DNA from: Aquipseudomonas alcaligenes MRY13-0052 | GTDB lineage: Bacteria; Pseudomonadota; Gammaproteobacteria; Pseudomonadales; Pseudomonadaceae | Length of the DNA stretch: 52,733 nt | Assembly (NCBI GenBank): GCA_000474255.1 | Contig: BATO01000040.1 | Span: 1-52,733, forward strand | Direction of reading: 5' to 3' | In this document: positions 1 to 9,202 of the stretch, piece by piece | Layout: the number at the start of each line of letters is the position of its first letter | Numbering within the stretch: position 1 is the stretch's first letter | The notes under the pieces: model-generated | Seen by the model: only the letters and a program-made list of their open reading frames with translations | Told to the model about the DNA's origin: nothing | Databases searched by the model: none | Translations under genes and position numbers: made by a program

Positions 1-5
1 GACGA

Positions 6-33
6 ATTCTACAGCATTTCAACTCGCTGTCAA
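6..33 (-). promoter_or_regulatory. rRNA operon promoter P2 (predicted)
   Basis: Reading leftwards, a perfect -35 box TTGACA (28-33) is followed after 16 bases by TAGAAT (6-11). It lies about 200 bp downstream of a second strong promoter and points off the left edge of the window. Tandem near-consensus promoters with no gene start in between fit an rRNA operon; in P. aeruginosa I recall an rrn operon beside the msrQ end of this gene group. The 16S gene itself is not in the window. Confidence 0.65.
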
Positions 34-206
34 CACCTCTTTTCAGCTTCTTTCGAACTCATCCGGAAGAGGCTGGCGACACCAAAACCCAACCTGGCAC
101 CACCCTTCCACTGCATCGATTCGACCTAGATCAAACCACCCCACCATTACTTAACCTTTTGATTTGCAAGAGGTTTTTCTTGGCTTCTGCTGTGGAAGTG
201 GTGCGC

Positions 207-255
207 ATTATAGGGATCAGAAACGGCACGTCAACACTTTATTGAAATCTTTTCG
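207..255 (-). promoter_or_regulatory. rRNA operon promoter P1 with UP-like element (predicted)
   Basis: On the minus strand TTGACG (229-234), 16 bases, then a perfect TATAAT (207-212), with a GC-rich discriminator (GCGC) just after the -10 as in stringently controlled rRNA promoters. An A/T-rich stretch at about 235-255, overlapping the end of msrQ, could act as an UP element. Transcription would start near position 200 and run left. No coding sequence is supported between 1 and 238. Confidence 0.7.
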
Positions 256-864
256 TCATCTTCTCTGCAGGCCCCGGAACTGGCCGCTTGAGCCTCCGGG
301 AGATCACCGGCAGACGCAGCGCAAGAAGCGCGCTCCCGGCAATGGCATAGCCCGCCCACTCAGCCATATCCGCACGCACCACCCAAAGCATATGCAACAA
401 GGCCAGCCCGAGAATCAGGTAGACGAGCCTATGCAGTTGCTTCCAGCGCCTACCGAGCTTCCGAATGCTGTACCGGTTGGACGTCACCGCCAAGACAAGA
501 AGCATAAAGAAGGCCAGTGCCCCCACAATAATGTAAGGGCGCTTACTCAGGTCTTTCGCCAATTGGCCCAGATCCAGGCCAAGCAGGAACACCGCATAGG
601 CACTTATATGGAAGACCACATAGGCGAAGCACCAAAGCCCCAGCTGCCGGCGAACGGCGATCCAGCCACCCCAGCCCGTCAGCTTCTGCAGGGGCGTCGT
701 CCCAAGAGTGATGAGCAGGAGCCAAAGCGCGCCGAGTCCAAGCCGGCCGACAAGCGCCTTCCCCGGGTCCGGGCCCAGGTCAAAGATCCAGGCCTGATAA
801 ACCCACAGAGAAGGAGGAACCAACGCCGCCAGGAAAACCGCCACGCGCCACAGTCGATAGCGCA

Positions 865-865
<1 letters not shown>
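239..865 (-). CDS. msrQ: MsrQ, heme-binding membrane subunit of the MsrPQ methionine sulfoxide reductase
   Basis: The 208-residue protein is an inner-membrane ferric-reductase-like (YedZ) protein with about six hydrophobic helices and conserved His residues in the membrane (for example FHIS near residue 87 and LHRLVY near 143) that would bind heme. It passes electrons from the quinone pool to periplasmic MsrP, which repairs oxidised methionines. Its start codon shares one base with the msrP stop codon (TGATG arrangement), so the two genes are translationally coupled. Length is normal for the family. The 3' end overlaps the UP-like region of the presumed rRNA promoter. Confidence 0.92.
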
Positions 866-1869
<1,004 letters not shown>

Positions 1870-1930
1870 GACGGCTCCACAGTTACGGCATGGGTTGCCC
1901 AGTAGACTGCGGAGCCGGGAGGAAATTACA

Positions 1931-2746
1931 TCACTCGACGCGCTTGCGGCGACGCAGTTGCAGCAAGTATTGCACTGGGCCGGAGGCTGCGTAAGCAAGG
2001 AAGATCAGCAGCAGGATGCGCGGCGGGTCGCTGAACACCACGGCGAAAGCCAGCACCACCACCAGGATGGCCACGAACGGGACGCGCCCCTTCAGGTCAA
2101 GGTCCTTGAAGCTGTAGTACTTGACGTTGCTGACCATCAGCATGCCGGCAGCCGCTACCAGCAGGGCGACGATGAAGGACATGTTCGAGCCCTTGATACC
2201 GAAGTCGCTGAACGCCCAAACCGTACCAGCAACAACACCGGCAGCGGCCGGGCTGGCCAAACCAATGAAGTAGCGCTTGTCGGTCTTGCCGATCTGAGTG
2301 TTGAAGCGCGCGAGGCGCAGAGCCGCACCTGCCACATAGATGAAAGCAACCGTCAGGCCAACGCTGTTGAGCCCACTCAGTGCCCATTCGAATGCCAACA
2401 GCGCGGGTGCGACGCCGAAGGCGACCATGTCCGAGAGCGAGTCGTACTCGGCGCCGAATGCACTCTGGGTATTGGTCAGGCGCGCAACCCGCCCATCGAG
2501 ACTGTCGAGCACCATGGCAACGAAGATGGTGGCAGCCGCGACGGAGAAGTTTCCGTTCATGGCGTTGATGATCGCGTAGAAGCCGGCGAACAGGTTGGCA
2601 GTCGTGAACAGGTTGGGCAGCAGATAGATGCCGCGATGACGGACCTTGCGACCCTCATCATCGTGCCCCTCTTCGACATGCTCGTCGATCGGCAGCAGGC
2701 TTTCGGCGTCGGGAGCCTCGTTCGGCTCTTCGGGACGGTCACTCAT
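1931..2746 (-). CDS. pssA: CDP-diacylglycerol-serine O-phosphatidyltransferase (phosphatidylserine synthase)
   Basis: Makes phosphatidylserine from CDP-diacylglycerol and serine, the first step to phosphatidylethanolamine. The multi-spanning membrane protein carries the CDP-alcohol phosphotransferase signature DGxxARx8GxxxDxxxD (LDGRVAR followed by [10 protein letters not shown], about residues 95-120). The start at 2746 (MSDRPEEP) is preferred over an ATG nine bases upstream because AAGGA sits 8 bases before it. The hydrophilic acidic N-terminus before the first helix is usual in Pseudomonas. 271 residues. Confidence 0.93.
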   Translation of the reverse strand: MSDRPEEPNEAPDAESLLPIDEHVEEGHDDEGRKVRHRGIYLLPNLFTTANLFAGFYAIINAMNGNFSVAAATIFVAMVLDSLDGRVARLTNTQSAFGAEYDSLSDMVAFGVAPALLAFEWALSGLNSVGLTVAFIYVAGAALRLARFNTQIGKTDKRYFIGLASPAAAGVVAGTVWAFSDFGIKGSNMSFIVALLVAAAGMLMVSNVKYYSFKDLDLKGRVPFVAILVVVLAFAVVFSDPPRILLLIFLAYAASGPVQYLLQLRRRKRVE

Positions 2747-2854
2747 GAACAACATCCTTGCGAGGTATGCGAATGAATTTGACCGGGATGCAACAGGCTG
2801 GTTCGCGTCACGTGCCCGGTAATCAGGCTTTATACCAGAAGCGGGAGCACCATG

Positions 2855-2879
2855 AAAAAACGCGGCCGTAGCCGCGTTT
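2855..2879 (-). terminator. Rho-independent terminator of ilvC
   Basis: On the minus strand a 9-bp stem (AAACGCGGC / GCCGCGTTT, 2858-2879) with a 4-base loop is followed by a run of six T (2855-2860). It lies 21 bases after the ilvC stop. Confidence 0.85.
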
Positions 2880-2900
2880 CTTCTTCAACCGCGCGAGACC

Positions 2901-3974
<1,074 letters not shown>

Positions 3975-3990
3975 TTAAGCGATCGGACCC

Positions 3991-4016
3991 GTTGCGTAAA
4001 ATGATATATTCGCAAC
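3991..4016. promoter_or_regulatory. Probable IlvY operator between ilvC and ilvY
   Basis: A perfect inverted repeat GTTGCG-N14-CGCAAC lies in the 125-bp gap between the divergent ilvC and ilvY starts. It contains the T-N11-A type dyad expected of LysR-family sites, and an A/T-rich core (atgatatatt) that could also hold promoter elements. IlvY of E. coli binds this kind of site and activates ilvC when substrate is bound. The function here is inferred from position and symmetry. Confidence 0.6.
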
Positions 4017-4042
4017 GTCATGTGCCTGTAAATGAAACACTC

Positions 4043-4924
4043 ATGGACAACCACTCGCTCAGGCTCTTCCTTTCCCTGGCAGATAACCTGCACTTCGGCA
4101 AAACCAGCCGCGAACAGCATGTCAGCCCCTCTGCACTCAGCCGAAGCATCAAGCAGCTCGAAGACGAAGTCGGCGCGCCCCTGTTCGTACGCGACAACCG
4201 TTCGGTCCAGCTGACCCGAGAGGGGCAGCAGTTCCGCGAGTATGCCAGCGAGGTCATGAGCGGCTGGCACGCCATCCGCCAGCGGTTCATGCAGGACCAG
4301 GTGGACCTGCACGGCGAGCTCTCCCTGTATTGCTCGGTGACGGCAAGCTACAGCTTCCTCTACGACATCCTCAGCAGCTTCCGCCAGGACTACCCTCGCA
4401 TCGAAATGAAGCTGCACACCGGCGACCCCGCCAAGGCGGTCGAGCGGGTACAACAGGGGCTGGAGGACCTCTCCATCGGCGCCCGGCCCGACAACCTGCC
4501 AGCCGGCATCGACTTCCAGTCAATCACCCGTTCGGAGCTACGCTTCATCGGACCACAGTCACCTCAGTTACTGAGCGAGGAACAGCTGAGGCAGCCCACA
4601 GCGCAAAGCTGGAAGGACGTGCCGATGATTCTCTCGGAAGAAGGCCTGGCCAGAACGCGCACCGAGCGCTGGCTGAAAAGCCACAGCATCAAGCCGCGTA
4701 TCTACGCCCAGGTGGCGGGGAACGAAGCCATCGTCAGCATGGTGAGCCTGGGGTTCGGCATCGGCGTGGTTCCGCAGATCGTGCTCGACAACAGCCCGCT
4801 GACCGAGCGCATCCGCATCTACGACATCCAGCCTCCATTGACCGCCTACGACATCGGCCTGTTCGCCCTGGAAAAACGCCTCAAGGATCCGCTAATCGCC
4901 GCCTTCTGGAATCGTCGCCAGTAA
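4043..4924 (+). CDS. ilvY: IlvY, LysR-family activator of ilvC
   Basis: The 293-residue LysR-type regulator has an N-terminal winged helix-turn-helix (about residues 1-60, LRLFLSLADNLHFGKTSRE and SPSALSRSIKQLE) and a C-terminal substrate-binding domain. Its divergent placement next to ilvC and its HTH sequence identify it as IlvY, which senses acetolactate or acetohydroxybutyrate. The start at 4043 (MDNHSLRLF) is chosen because it begins the HTH directly; the earlier ATGs at 3950 and 4001 would put the operator inside the gene. No strong ribosome binding site precedes it. Confidence 0.9.
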   Translation: MDNHSLRLFLSLADNLHFGKTSREQHVSPSALSRSIKQLEDEVGAPLFVRDNRSVQLTREGQQFREYASEVMSGWHAIRQRFMQDQVDLHGELSLYCSVTASYSFLYDILSSFRQDYPRIEMKLHTGDPAKAVERVQQGLEDLSIGARPDNLPAGIDFQSITRSELRFIGPQSPQLLSEEQLRQPTAQSWKDVPMILSEEGLARTRTERWLKSHSIKPRIYAQVAGNEAIVSMVSLGFGIGVVPQIVLDNSPLTERIRIYDIQPPLTAYDIGLFALEKRLKDPLIAAFWNRRQ

Positions 4925-4935
4925 ATCCGGACAAT

Positions 4936-4957
4936 AAAAACCCCGCACAAGGCGGGG
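4936..4957 (-). terminator. Rho-independent terminator after ilvH (shared convergent region)
   Basis: On the minus strand GCCCCGC-CTTGT-GCGGGG is followed by TTTTTA (stem 4941-4957, T run 4936-4940). It terminates ilvIH, and its hairpin also lies 16 bases after the convergent ilvY gene. Confidence 0.8.
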
Positions 4958-4978
4958 CTCTTCAACACAGCATGGCGA

Positions 4979-5470
4979 TCAGATGCTCAGCACCTTGTCC
5001 CCACGGGCAATGCCGGTAACGCCACTGCGCACGGTCTCGAGGATCGACGCGGTGCCGATCGCCTGGATGAAGCTGTCCAGCTTGTCGGACGTACCGGCCA
5101 GCTGGATGGTGTAGACGCTACTGGTCACATCGACGATCTGCCCGCGGAAGATGTCGGTGGTGCGCTTGACCTCGGCGCGCTGGGCGCCAGTAGCCTTCAC
5201 TTTTACCAGCATCAGCTCGCGCTCGATGTGAGCGCTCTCCGACAGGTCCACCAGCTTGACCACTTCGATCAGCTTGTTGAGGTTCTTGGTGATCTGCTCG
5301 ATCACATCGTCCTGGCCAACGGTGGTCAGCGTCAGACGCGACAGGGTCGGATCCTCGGTGGGCGCTACGGTCAGGCTTTCGATGTTGTAGTTGCGTTGGG
5401 AGAACAGGCCGACGACACGGGACAGCGCACCGGGTTCGTTCTCCAGCAACAGGGAAATGATGTGTCGCAT
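4979..5470 (-). CDS. ilvH: Acetolactate synthase small (regulatory) subunit
   Basis: The 163-residue protein has an N-terminal ACT domain (MRHIISLLLENEPGALSRV, then NYNIESLTVAPTEDP) that binds valine for feedback inhibition, and a C-terminal NikR-like domain. It activates and regulates the IlvI catalytic subunit. The start at 5470 is the conserved MRHI; ten upstream codons in the open frame overlap the ilvI end and are not used. Only 2 bases separate it from the ilvI stop, so the two are one operon. Confidence 0.96.
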   Translation of the reverse strand: MRHIISLLLENEPGALSRVVGLFSQRNYNIESLTVAPTEDPTLSRLTLTTVGQDDVIEQITKNLNKLIEVVKLVDLSESAHIERELMLVKVKATGAQRAEVKRTTDIFRGQIVDVTSSVYTIQLAGTSDKLDSFIQAIGTASILETVRSGVTGIARGDKVLSI

Positions 5471-5472
5471 GT

Positions 5473-7197
5473 TCAGGTCCGCTCCGTCTTGCTCAGCCAC
5501 ATATCGCGCATGGCGCCATCCCGGATCTGCATCGGGTAGACGTGTTCGCTCGGATCGACCTGGATATCGAGGAACACCAGGCGATTCTTCAGCGCGAACG
5601 CTTCTTCCATCTTCGGCTTCAGATCCTTCAGGTCGGTGATGCGCATGCCAACGTGGCCATAGGCTTCAACCAGCTTGACGAAGTCCGGCAGCGACTCCAT
5701 GTAGGAGTGCGAGTAACGGCTGTTGTACTGCATGTCCTGCCACTGGCGGACCATGCCCAAGGCACCGTTGTTGAGGTTGATGATCTTCACCGGCAGGTCG
5801 TACTGCAGGCAGGTGGACAGTTCCTGGATGTTCATCTGGATGCTGCCTTCACCGGTCACGCACGCCACATCGGCATCCGGGAAGTTGAGCTTCACGCCCA
5901 TCGCCGCCGGGAAGCCGAAGCCCATGGTGCCGAGGCCACCGGAGTTGATCCAGCGATTGGGCTTGTTGAAGCGGTAGTACTGCGCCGCGAACATCTGGTG
6001 CTGGCCCACATCGGACGCCACATAGGCATCACCCTTGGTGACATCGCACAGGGTCTCGATGACGGTCTGCGGCTTGATGATGCTGCCGTCGCCCATTTCA
6101 TAGGGGAACAGGCCGCGGTCACCGCGCCACTCTTCGATCTGCTTCCACCAGCTGGCGACGGTCTCCTTGTTCGGGGTCTCGCCGATTTCCTTGAGGATGG
6201 CGACCATCTCGGTGAGGACGCTGTCCACCGGCCCCACGATCGGGATATCGGCCTTGATGGTCTTGGAGATCGAAGCCGGGTCGATGTCGATGTGGATGAT
6301 CTTGGCGTTCGGGCAGAACTTGCTCGCGCCGTTGATCACACGGTCATCGAAACGCGCGCCGACAGCCAGGATCACGTCAGCGTGGTGCATCGCCAGGTTG
6401 GCGGTGTAGCTGCCGTGCATGCCGAGCATGCCAACGAACTGGCGATCCATGCCCGGGTAGGCGCCGAGGCCCATCAGGGTGTTGGTCACCGGGAGGTTGA
6501 GCATCTTCGCCAGTTCGGTCAGAGGCTCGGAAGCGCCGCCCATGATCACGCCGCCACCGGCGTACAGGATCGGACGTTTGGCAGCCAGCAGCATCTCGGC
6601 CGCCTTGCGGATCTGGCCGGAATGGCCACGAACGGCAGGGCTGTACGAGCGTAGCTTGACCTTCTTCGGGTAGCTGTATTCGAACTTCTGGGTCGGATCG
6701 CCCATGTCCTTCGGAATATCGACCACGACCGGGCCAGGACGGCCGGACTGGGCGAGATAGAAGGCCTTCTTGATCACTTCGGGGATTTCCGAAGGATGCT
6801 TGATGATGAAGCTGTGCTTCACGATCGGACGGGAGATACCGACCATGTCGGTTTCCTGGAAGGCATCGGTGCCTACCATGCCGCTCGGCACCTGACCGGA
6901 CAGCACGACCATCGGGATGGAGTCCATATAGGCGGTGGCGATGCCGGTGATGGCGTTCGTCGCACCGGGGCCGGACGTCACCAGCACCACGCCGGGCTTG
7001 CCGGTAGCGCGGGCATAGCCGTCGGCCATATGGGTAGCAGCCTGCTCATGGCGCACCAGGATATGGGTGACGTCACTTTCCTTGAACAGGGCATCGTAGA
7101 TATGCAGGAGGGCACCACCCGGGTACCCGTAGATGTACTTAACGCCTTCGTCACGCAACGAGCGGACGACCATTTCAGCGCCAGATAAAAGCTCCAC
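5473..7197 (-). CDS. ilvI: Acetolactate synthase large (catalytic) subunit
   Basis: The thiamine-diphosphate enzyme condenses pyruvate to acetolactate, or pyruvate with 2-oxobutyrate to acetohydroxybutyrate. The 574 residues show an N-terminal TPP-binding domain with the catalytic glutamate in [16 protein letters not shown], a central FAD-binding domain, and the C-terminal motif GEGSIQMN...NLNN that binds TPP and Mg2+. The start is GTG at 7197 (VELLSGAEM), preceded at 6 bases by AGAGGTG; this fits the family, whereas the open frame upstream has no good start. A 410-bp leader lies upstream. Confidence 0.96.
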   Translation of the reverse strand: MELLSGAEMVVRSLRDEGVKYIYGYPGGALLHIYDALFKESDVTHILVRHEQAATHMADGYARATGKPGVVLVTSGPGATNAITGIATAYMDSIPMVVLSGQVPSGMVGTDAFQETDMVGISRPIVKHSFIIKHPSEIPEVIKKAFYLAQSGRPGPVVVDIPKDMGDPTQKFEYSYPKKVKLRSYSPAVRGHSGQIRKAAEMLLAAKRPILYAGGGVIMGGASEPLTELAKMLNLPVTNTLMGLGAYPGMDRQFVGMLGMHGSYTANLAMHHADVILAVGARFDDRVINGASKFCPNAKIIHIDIDPASISKTIKADIPIVGPVDSVLTEMVAILKEIGETPNKETVASWWKQIEEWRGDRGLFPYEMGDGSIIKPQTVIETLCDVTKGDAYVASDVGQHQMFAAQYYRFNKPNRWINSGGLGTMGFGFPAAMGVKLNFPDADVACVTGEGSIQMNIQELSTCLQYDLPVKIINLNNGALGMVRQWQDMQYNSRYSHSYMESLPDFVKLVEAYGHVGMRITDLKDLKPKMEEAFALKNRLVFLDIQVDPSEHVYPMQIRDGAMRDMWLSKTERT

Positions 7198-7208
7198 GTT
7201 GTTCACCT

Positions 7209-7319
7209 CTAAAACGCCAGTAAACCGCCCGCACCGGACGGCCTGAAATAGGTTTGCTTGCAAGCAGTGACGTGCACGACGGGTAGTCGAACTCCATCAG
7301 CTACTGACTGAGCAAGCAT
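7209..7319 (-). CDS. Possible ilvIH leader peptide (36 residues, Val-rich)
   Basis: A short reading frame with ATG at 7319 has AGGGG 8 bases upstream. It encodes a peptide containing the Val/Leu-rich stretch GVRLPVVHV and ends LLAF. Its TAG stop (7209-7211) overlaps the Shine-Dalgarno AGAGGTG of ilvI, so ribosomes translating it would reach the ilvI start. A 6-bp hairpin (7225-7241) followed by TTTA lies inside its last codons. Such a layout fits translation-coupled or attenuation control by charged Val/Leu tRNA, but the Val run is modest and chance cannot be excluded. Confidence 0.33.
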   Translation of the reverse strand: MLAQSVADGVRLPVVHVTACKQTYFRPSGAGGLLAF

Positions 7320-7607
7320 CGGGTCGGCCCCTGAGAGTTGTTGCGGGACTTTCCCACCCAGCGCGAGGTAACGCGTTGCGGGTGTAACAGGTCGGCGCGG
7401 GTATGCACCTCATCGACTGCGGCAGCTACCGACTTGCGGCCGGCCCACTGAAACAGCGAACCACGGATTCTTCGGATAAGCGTGCGACAAGTCAAGTAAT
7501 CCATCAGTGTTTCTTGCATCACAAGCCTGTGACACGTAGCAGCATGACGATAGGCGGGTTTTGGTTATAGTAATTGCCAGGTCTCGAGTCGATCACAAGG
7601 AAACAAC
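7320..7607. other. Intergenic region between ilvI leader and a divergent DUF4124 gene
   Basis: This holds the 5' leader and presumably the promoter of ilvIH (minus strand) and the promoter of the DUF4124 gene (plus strand). A 73-codon minus-strand frame (7301-7522) has no convincing ribosome site or family. I see no known riboswitch fold, and no promoter matches strong enough to place. Confidence 0.4.
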
Positions 7608-8099
7608 ATGCGGCGCATCATTCTCACAGGCAGCCTGCTGCTCGCCCTGAGCGGTTCTGTCATGGCCAGCCAGGTCTACAAATGGGTGGACGCGCAAGGT
7701 GTAACCCACTTCGGCGCGCAGCCGCCCCAAGGGCAGGATGCCACGTCGGTCAGCACCGGCGCCGCGCAGCCTAAGGAAGTCAAACCCACGTTCGAGAACC
7801 CCTACCCCGTCCAGCCCAAGGCCGAGGAAAAGGCCGCTACGCCAGCGCCCGCCAAACCTGGCAAGGCCAGCAGCGATGAGCAGCAGAAGGCGCTGGACGA
7901 GAAGGTGAAAAGCGACGTCTCCAAGCAGGAAGCCGAGCGCAAGAAGTACTGCGACACCATGCGCACCAACCTCGCGCAACTGCAGAACAACCCGCGCGTG
8001 CGCGTGGAAGAGAACGGTCAGCTGCGTTTCCTGGGCGAAGAAGAACGCCAGGCCAAGATGGCAGAAACCAAGAAGTCGATAGACGAGAACTGCAACTGA
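7608..8099 (+). CDS. DUF4124 domain protein, exported
   Basis: The 163-residue protein begins with a Sec signal peptide (LTGSLLLALSGSVMAS) followed by the DUF4124 core QVYKWVDAQGVTHF, a short SH3-like motif common in Pseudomonas periplasmic proteins. The middle is rich in Pro, Ala and Lys and the C-terminal part is charged and probably helical (SDEQQKALDEKVKSDVSKQEAERKK is in this part). AAGGAAACAAC precedes the ATG. Function is unknown. It is divergent from ilvIH and lies where P. aeruginosa has PA4697, as I recall. Confidence 0.85.
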   Translation: MRRIILTGSLLLALSGSVMASQVYKWVDAQGVTHFGAQPPQGQDATSVSTGAAQPKEVKPTFENPYPVQPKAEEKAATPAPAKPGKASSDEQQKALDEKVKSDVSKQEAERKKYCDTMRTNLAQLQNNPRVRVEENGQLRFLGEEERQAKMAETKKSIDENCN

Positions 8100-8110
8100 C
8101 CCATAGAACT

Positions 8111-8130
8111 GCGGCGCCTCTCGGCGCCGC
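8111..8130. terminator. Hairpin between convergent genes
   Basis: GCGGCGCC-TCTC-GGCGCCGC is an 8-bp perfect stem between the DUF4124 gene and the convergent YqcC-like gene. There is only a weak T tract, so termination is likely but not certain. Confidence 0.55.
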
Positions 8131-8139
8131 ATTCATGTC

Positions 8140-8460
8140 TCAACCGATCAACCGATCGAACTCCCCGAGCGACTCCAGCAAGGCTCGCACCTCCACCGGA
8201 CGCTCACGGAAGGCCATCTCGGCCATCGGGCGAATCCCCGACGCCTGGGGCAGATCAGCCCCGGATTCCAAGATGATTTTCATCTTCGGCAGGAAGATCC
8301 ACTGCAACCACTCTTCGAACGCCAGCGTATCCACGCAGAACGGCTCCGGGCTGGAAAGCGCTTCTGCGCTGGGCGCGACGTCCGCCCACCAACCGAGCAC
8401 GCGCAGTTCGCGCTCGATCAGCAGCAACTGCTCAGCCACCTCGGAGAGGCGCGGATCCAT
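8140..8460 (-). CDS. YqcC-family (DUF446) protein
   Basis: A small all-helical cytoplasmic protein of 106 residues resembling E. coli YqcC: an N-terminal helix (LSEVAEQLLLIERELRVLGWW), the family hallmark PFCVDTLAFEEWLQWIFLPKM, and a C-terminal segment ending in LLESLGEFDRLIG. Biochemical function is unknown. The ATG at 8460 shares a base with the stop of the upstream lipoprotein gene, so it is the third gene of a ponB-lipoprotein-yqcC operon. An upstream GTG/ATG extension of the frame was rejected because it lies inside the preceding gene. Confidence 0.85.
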   Translation of the reverse strand: MDPRLSEVAEQLLLIERELRVLGWWADVAPSAEALSSPEPFCVDTLAFEEWLQWIFLPKMKIILESGADLPQASGIRPMAEMAFRERPVEVRALLESLGEFDRLIG

Positions 8461-9185
8461 CAGGAGCTGACCTTGGCGCGCTGACGGGCCTGGGCGGCAC
8501 CGGACGGGTCGCCCTGGCGCTCGCGGGATTTGGCGACCAACTCCCACAAACTCGCCTGCAACGCCGGGCGGCCATTGGAAAGACTCAAGCCACGACGAGC
8601 AAGCTGCTCGGCCTGGGCGGCATCGCCCTGGGCCAGGCGCACTTCAGCGAGGCGATAAAGCACCTGCGGCTCGCGCGGGGCGATGCGCTGGGCACGCTCC
8701 AGACTGGAGGACGCACCATTGAGGTCGCCACCGCCCTGTTGCTGCTGGGCGGTGGTCAGCAGCGCCAGCACTGGGCCATCCAGCTGCTCGTCAGCGGCAA
8801 GGCTGCCGCCGCTGGGAATGCCGCTCGGCGCGGAAGGCATGCTGTAGCTGCCAGTGGAGATCGGTGCGGAGCTCGAAGGTCCCGGGGTGATCGGGCCGGG
8901 CGTGATGGGGCCGGAACTGATCGAGCCACTGATGGGCGCGCTCGGCGCCGGCATCGCCTGGGCGGAACTGCCGCTGGCACCCGGCACCATCACCACCACA
9001 CCGGAATCCTGGGAATCGTATTGAGGCTGCTGGGCCGCGACCGGGGCGCGGTAGCCGCCGGAGCCTTCTTCCTGTTCGGACATCGGGCCACCGGAGTCGA
9101 CCACCGGGATGGCATTTCGCTGAGGAGTCGCACAACCGGTCAGCATGACCGCAACGGTCAAGGCAGGAATCCACCCTTTATTCAC
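8460..9185 (-). CDS. TPR-repeat lipoprotein encoded with PBP1b
   Basis: Starting at GTG 9185 gives MNKGWIPALTVAVMLTGC, a compact lipoprotein signal with the acylated Cys at 18; AGAGGAT precedes it at 5 bases. An ATG at 9206 that overlaps the ponB stop is the alternative. A long Ser/Pro/Gly/Ile-rich linker (repeats of SGPITPGPITPGP type, about residues 60-120) leads to a C-terminal domain with about two TPR-like helix pairs (DLNGASSSLERAQRIAP, AQAEQLARRGLSLS). By position and type it may act on PBP1b from the outer membrane, as LpoB or LpoP do. I recall the P. aeruginosa PBP1b activator LpoP being encoded next to ponB and having a TPR fold, so LpoP is the likely identity. Confidence 0.8.
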   Translation of the reverse strand: MNKGWIPALTVAVMLTGCATPQRNAIPVVDSGGPMSEQEEGSGGYRAPVAAQQPQYDSQDSGVVVMVPGASGSSAQAMPAPSAPISGSISSGPITPGPITPGPSSSAPISTGSYSMPSAPSGIPSGGSLAADEQLDGPVLALLTTAQQQQGGGDLNGASSSLERAQRIAPREPQVLYRLAEVRLAQGDAAQAEQLARRGLSLSNGRPALQASLWELVAKSRERQGDPSGAAQARQRAKVSS

Positions 9186-9202
9186 ATCAGATCCTCTTCG
9201 GT

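Noticed and set aside
7301-7522. 73-codon frame and riboswitch-like words (GGGAAAGTCCCG, CTCTCAGG) in the ilvI leader
   Set aside because: The words resemble parts of RNase P RNA and the glycine riboswitch, but the rest of either fold is absent; the frame has no good ribosome site.
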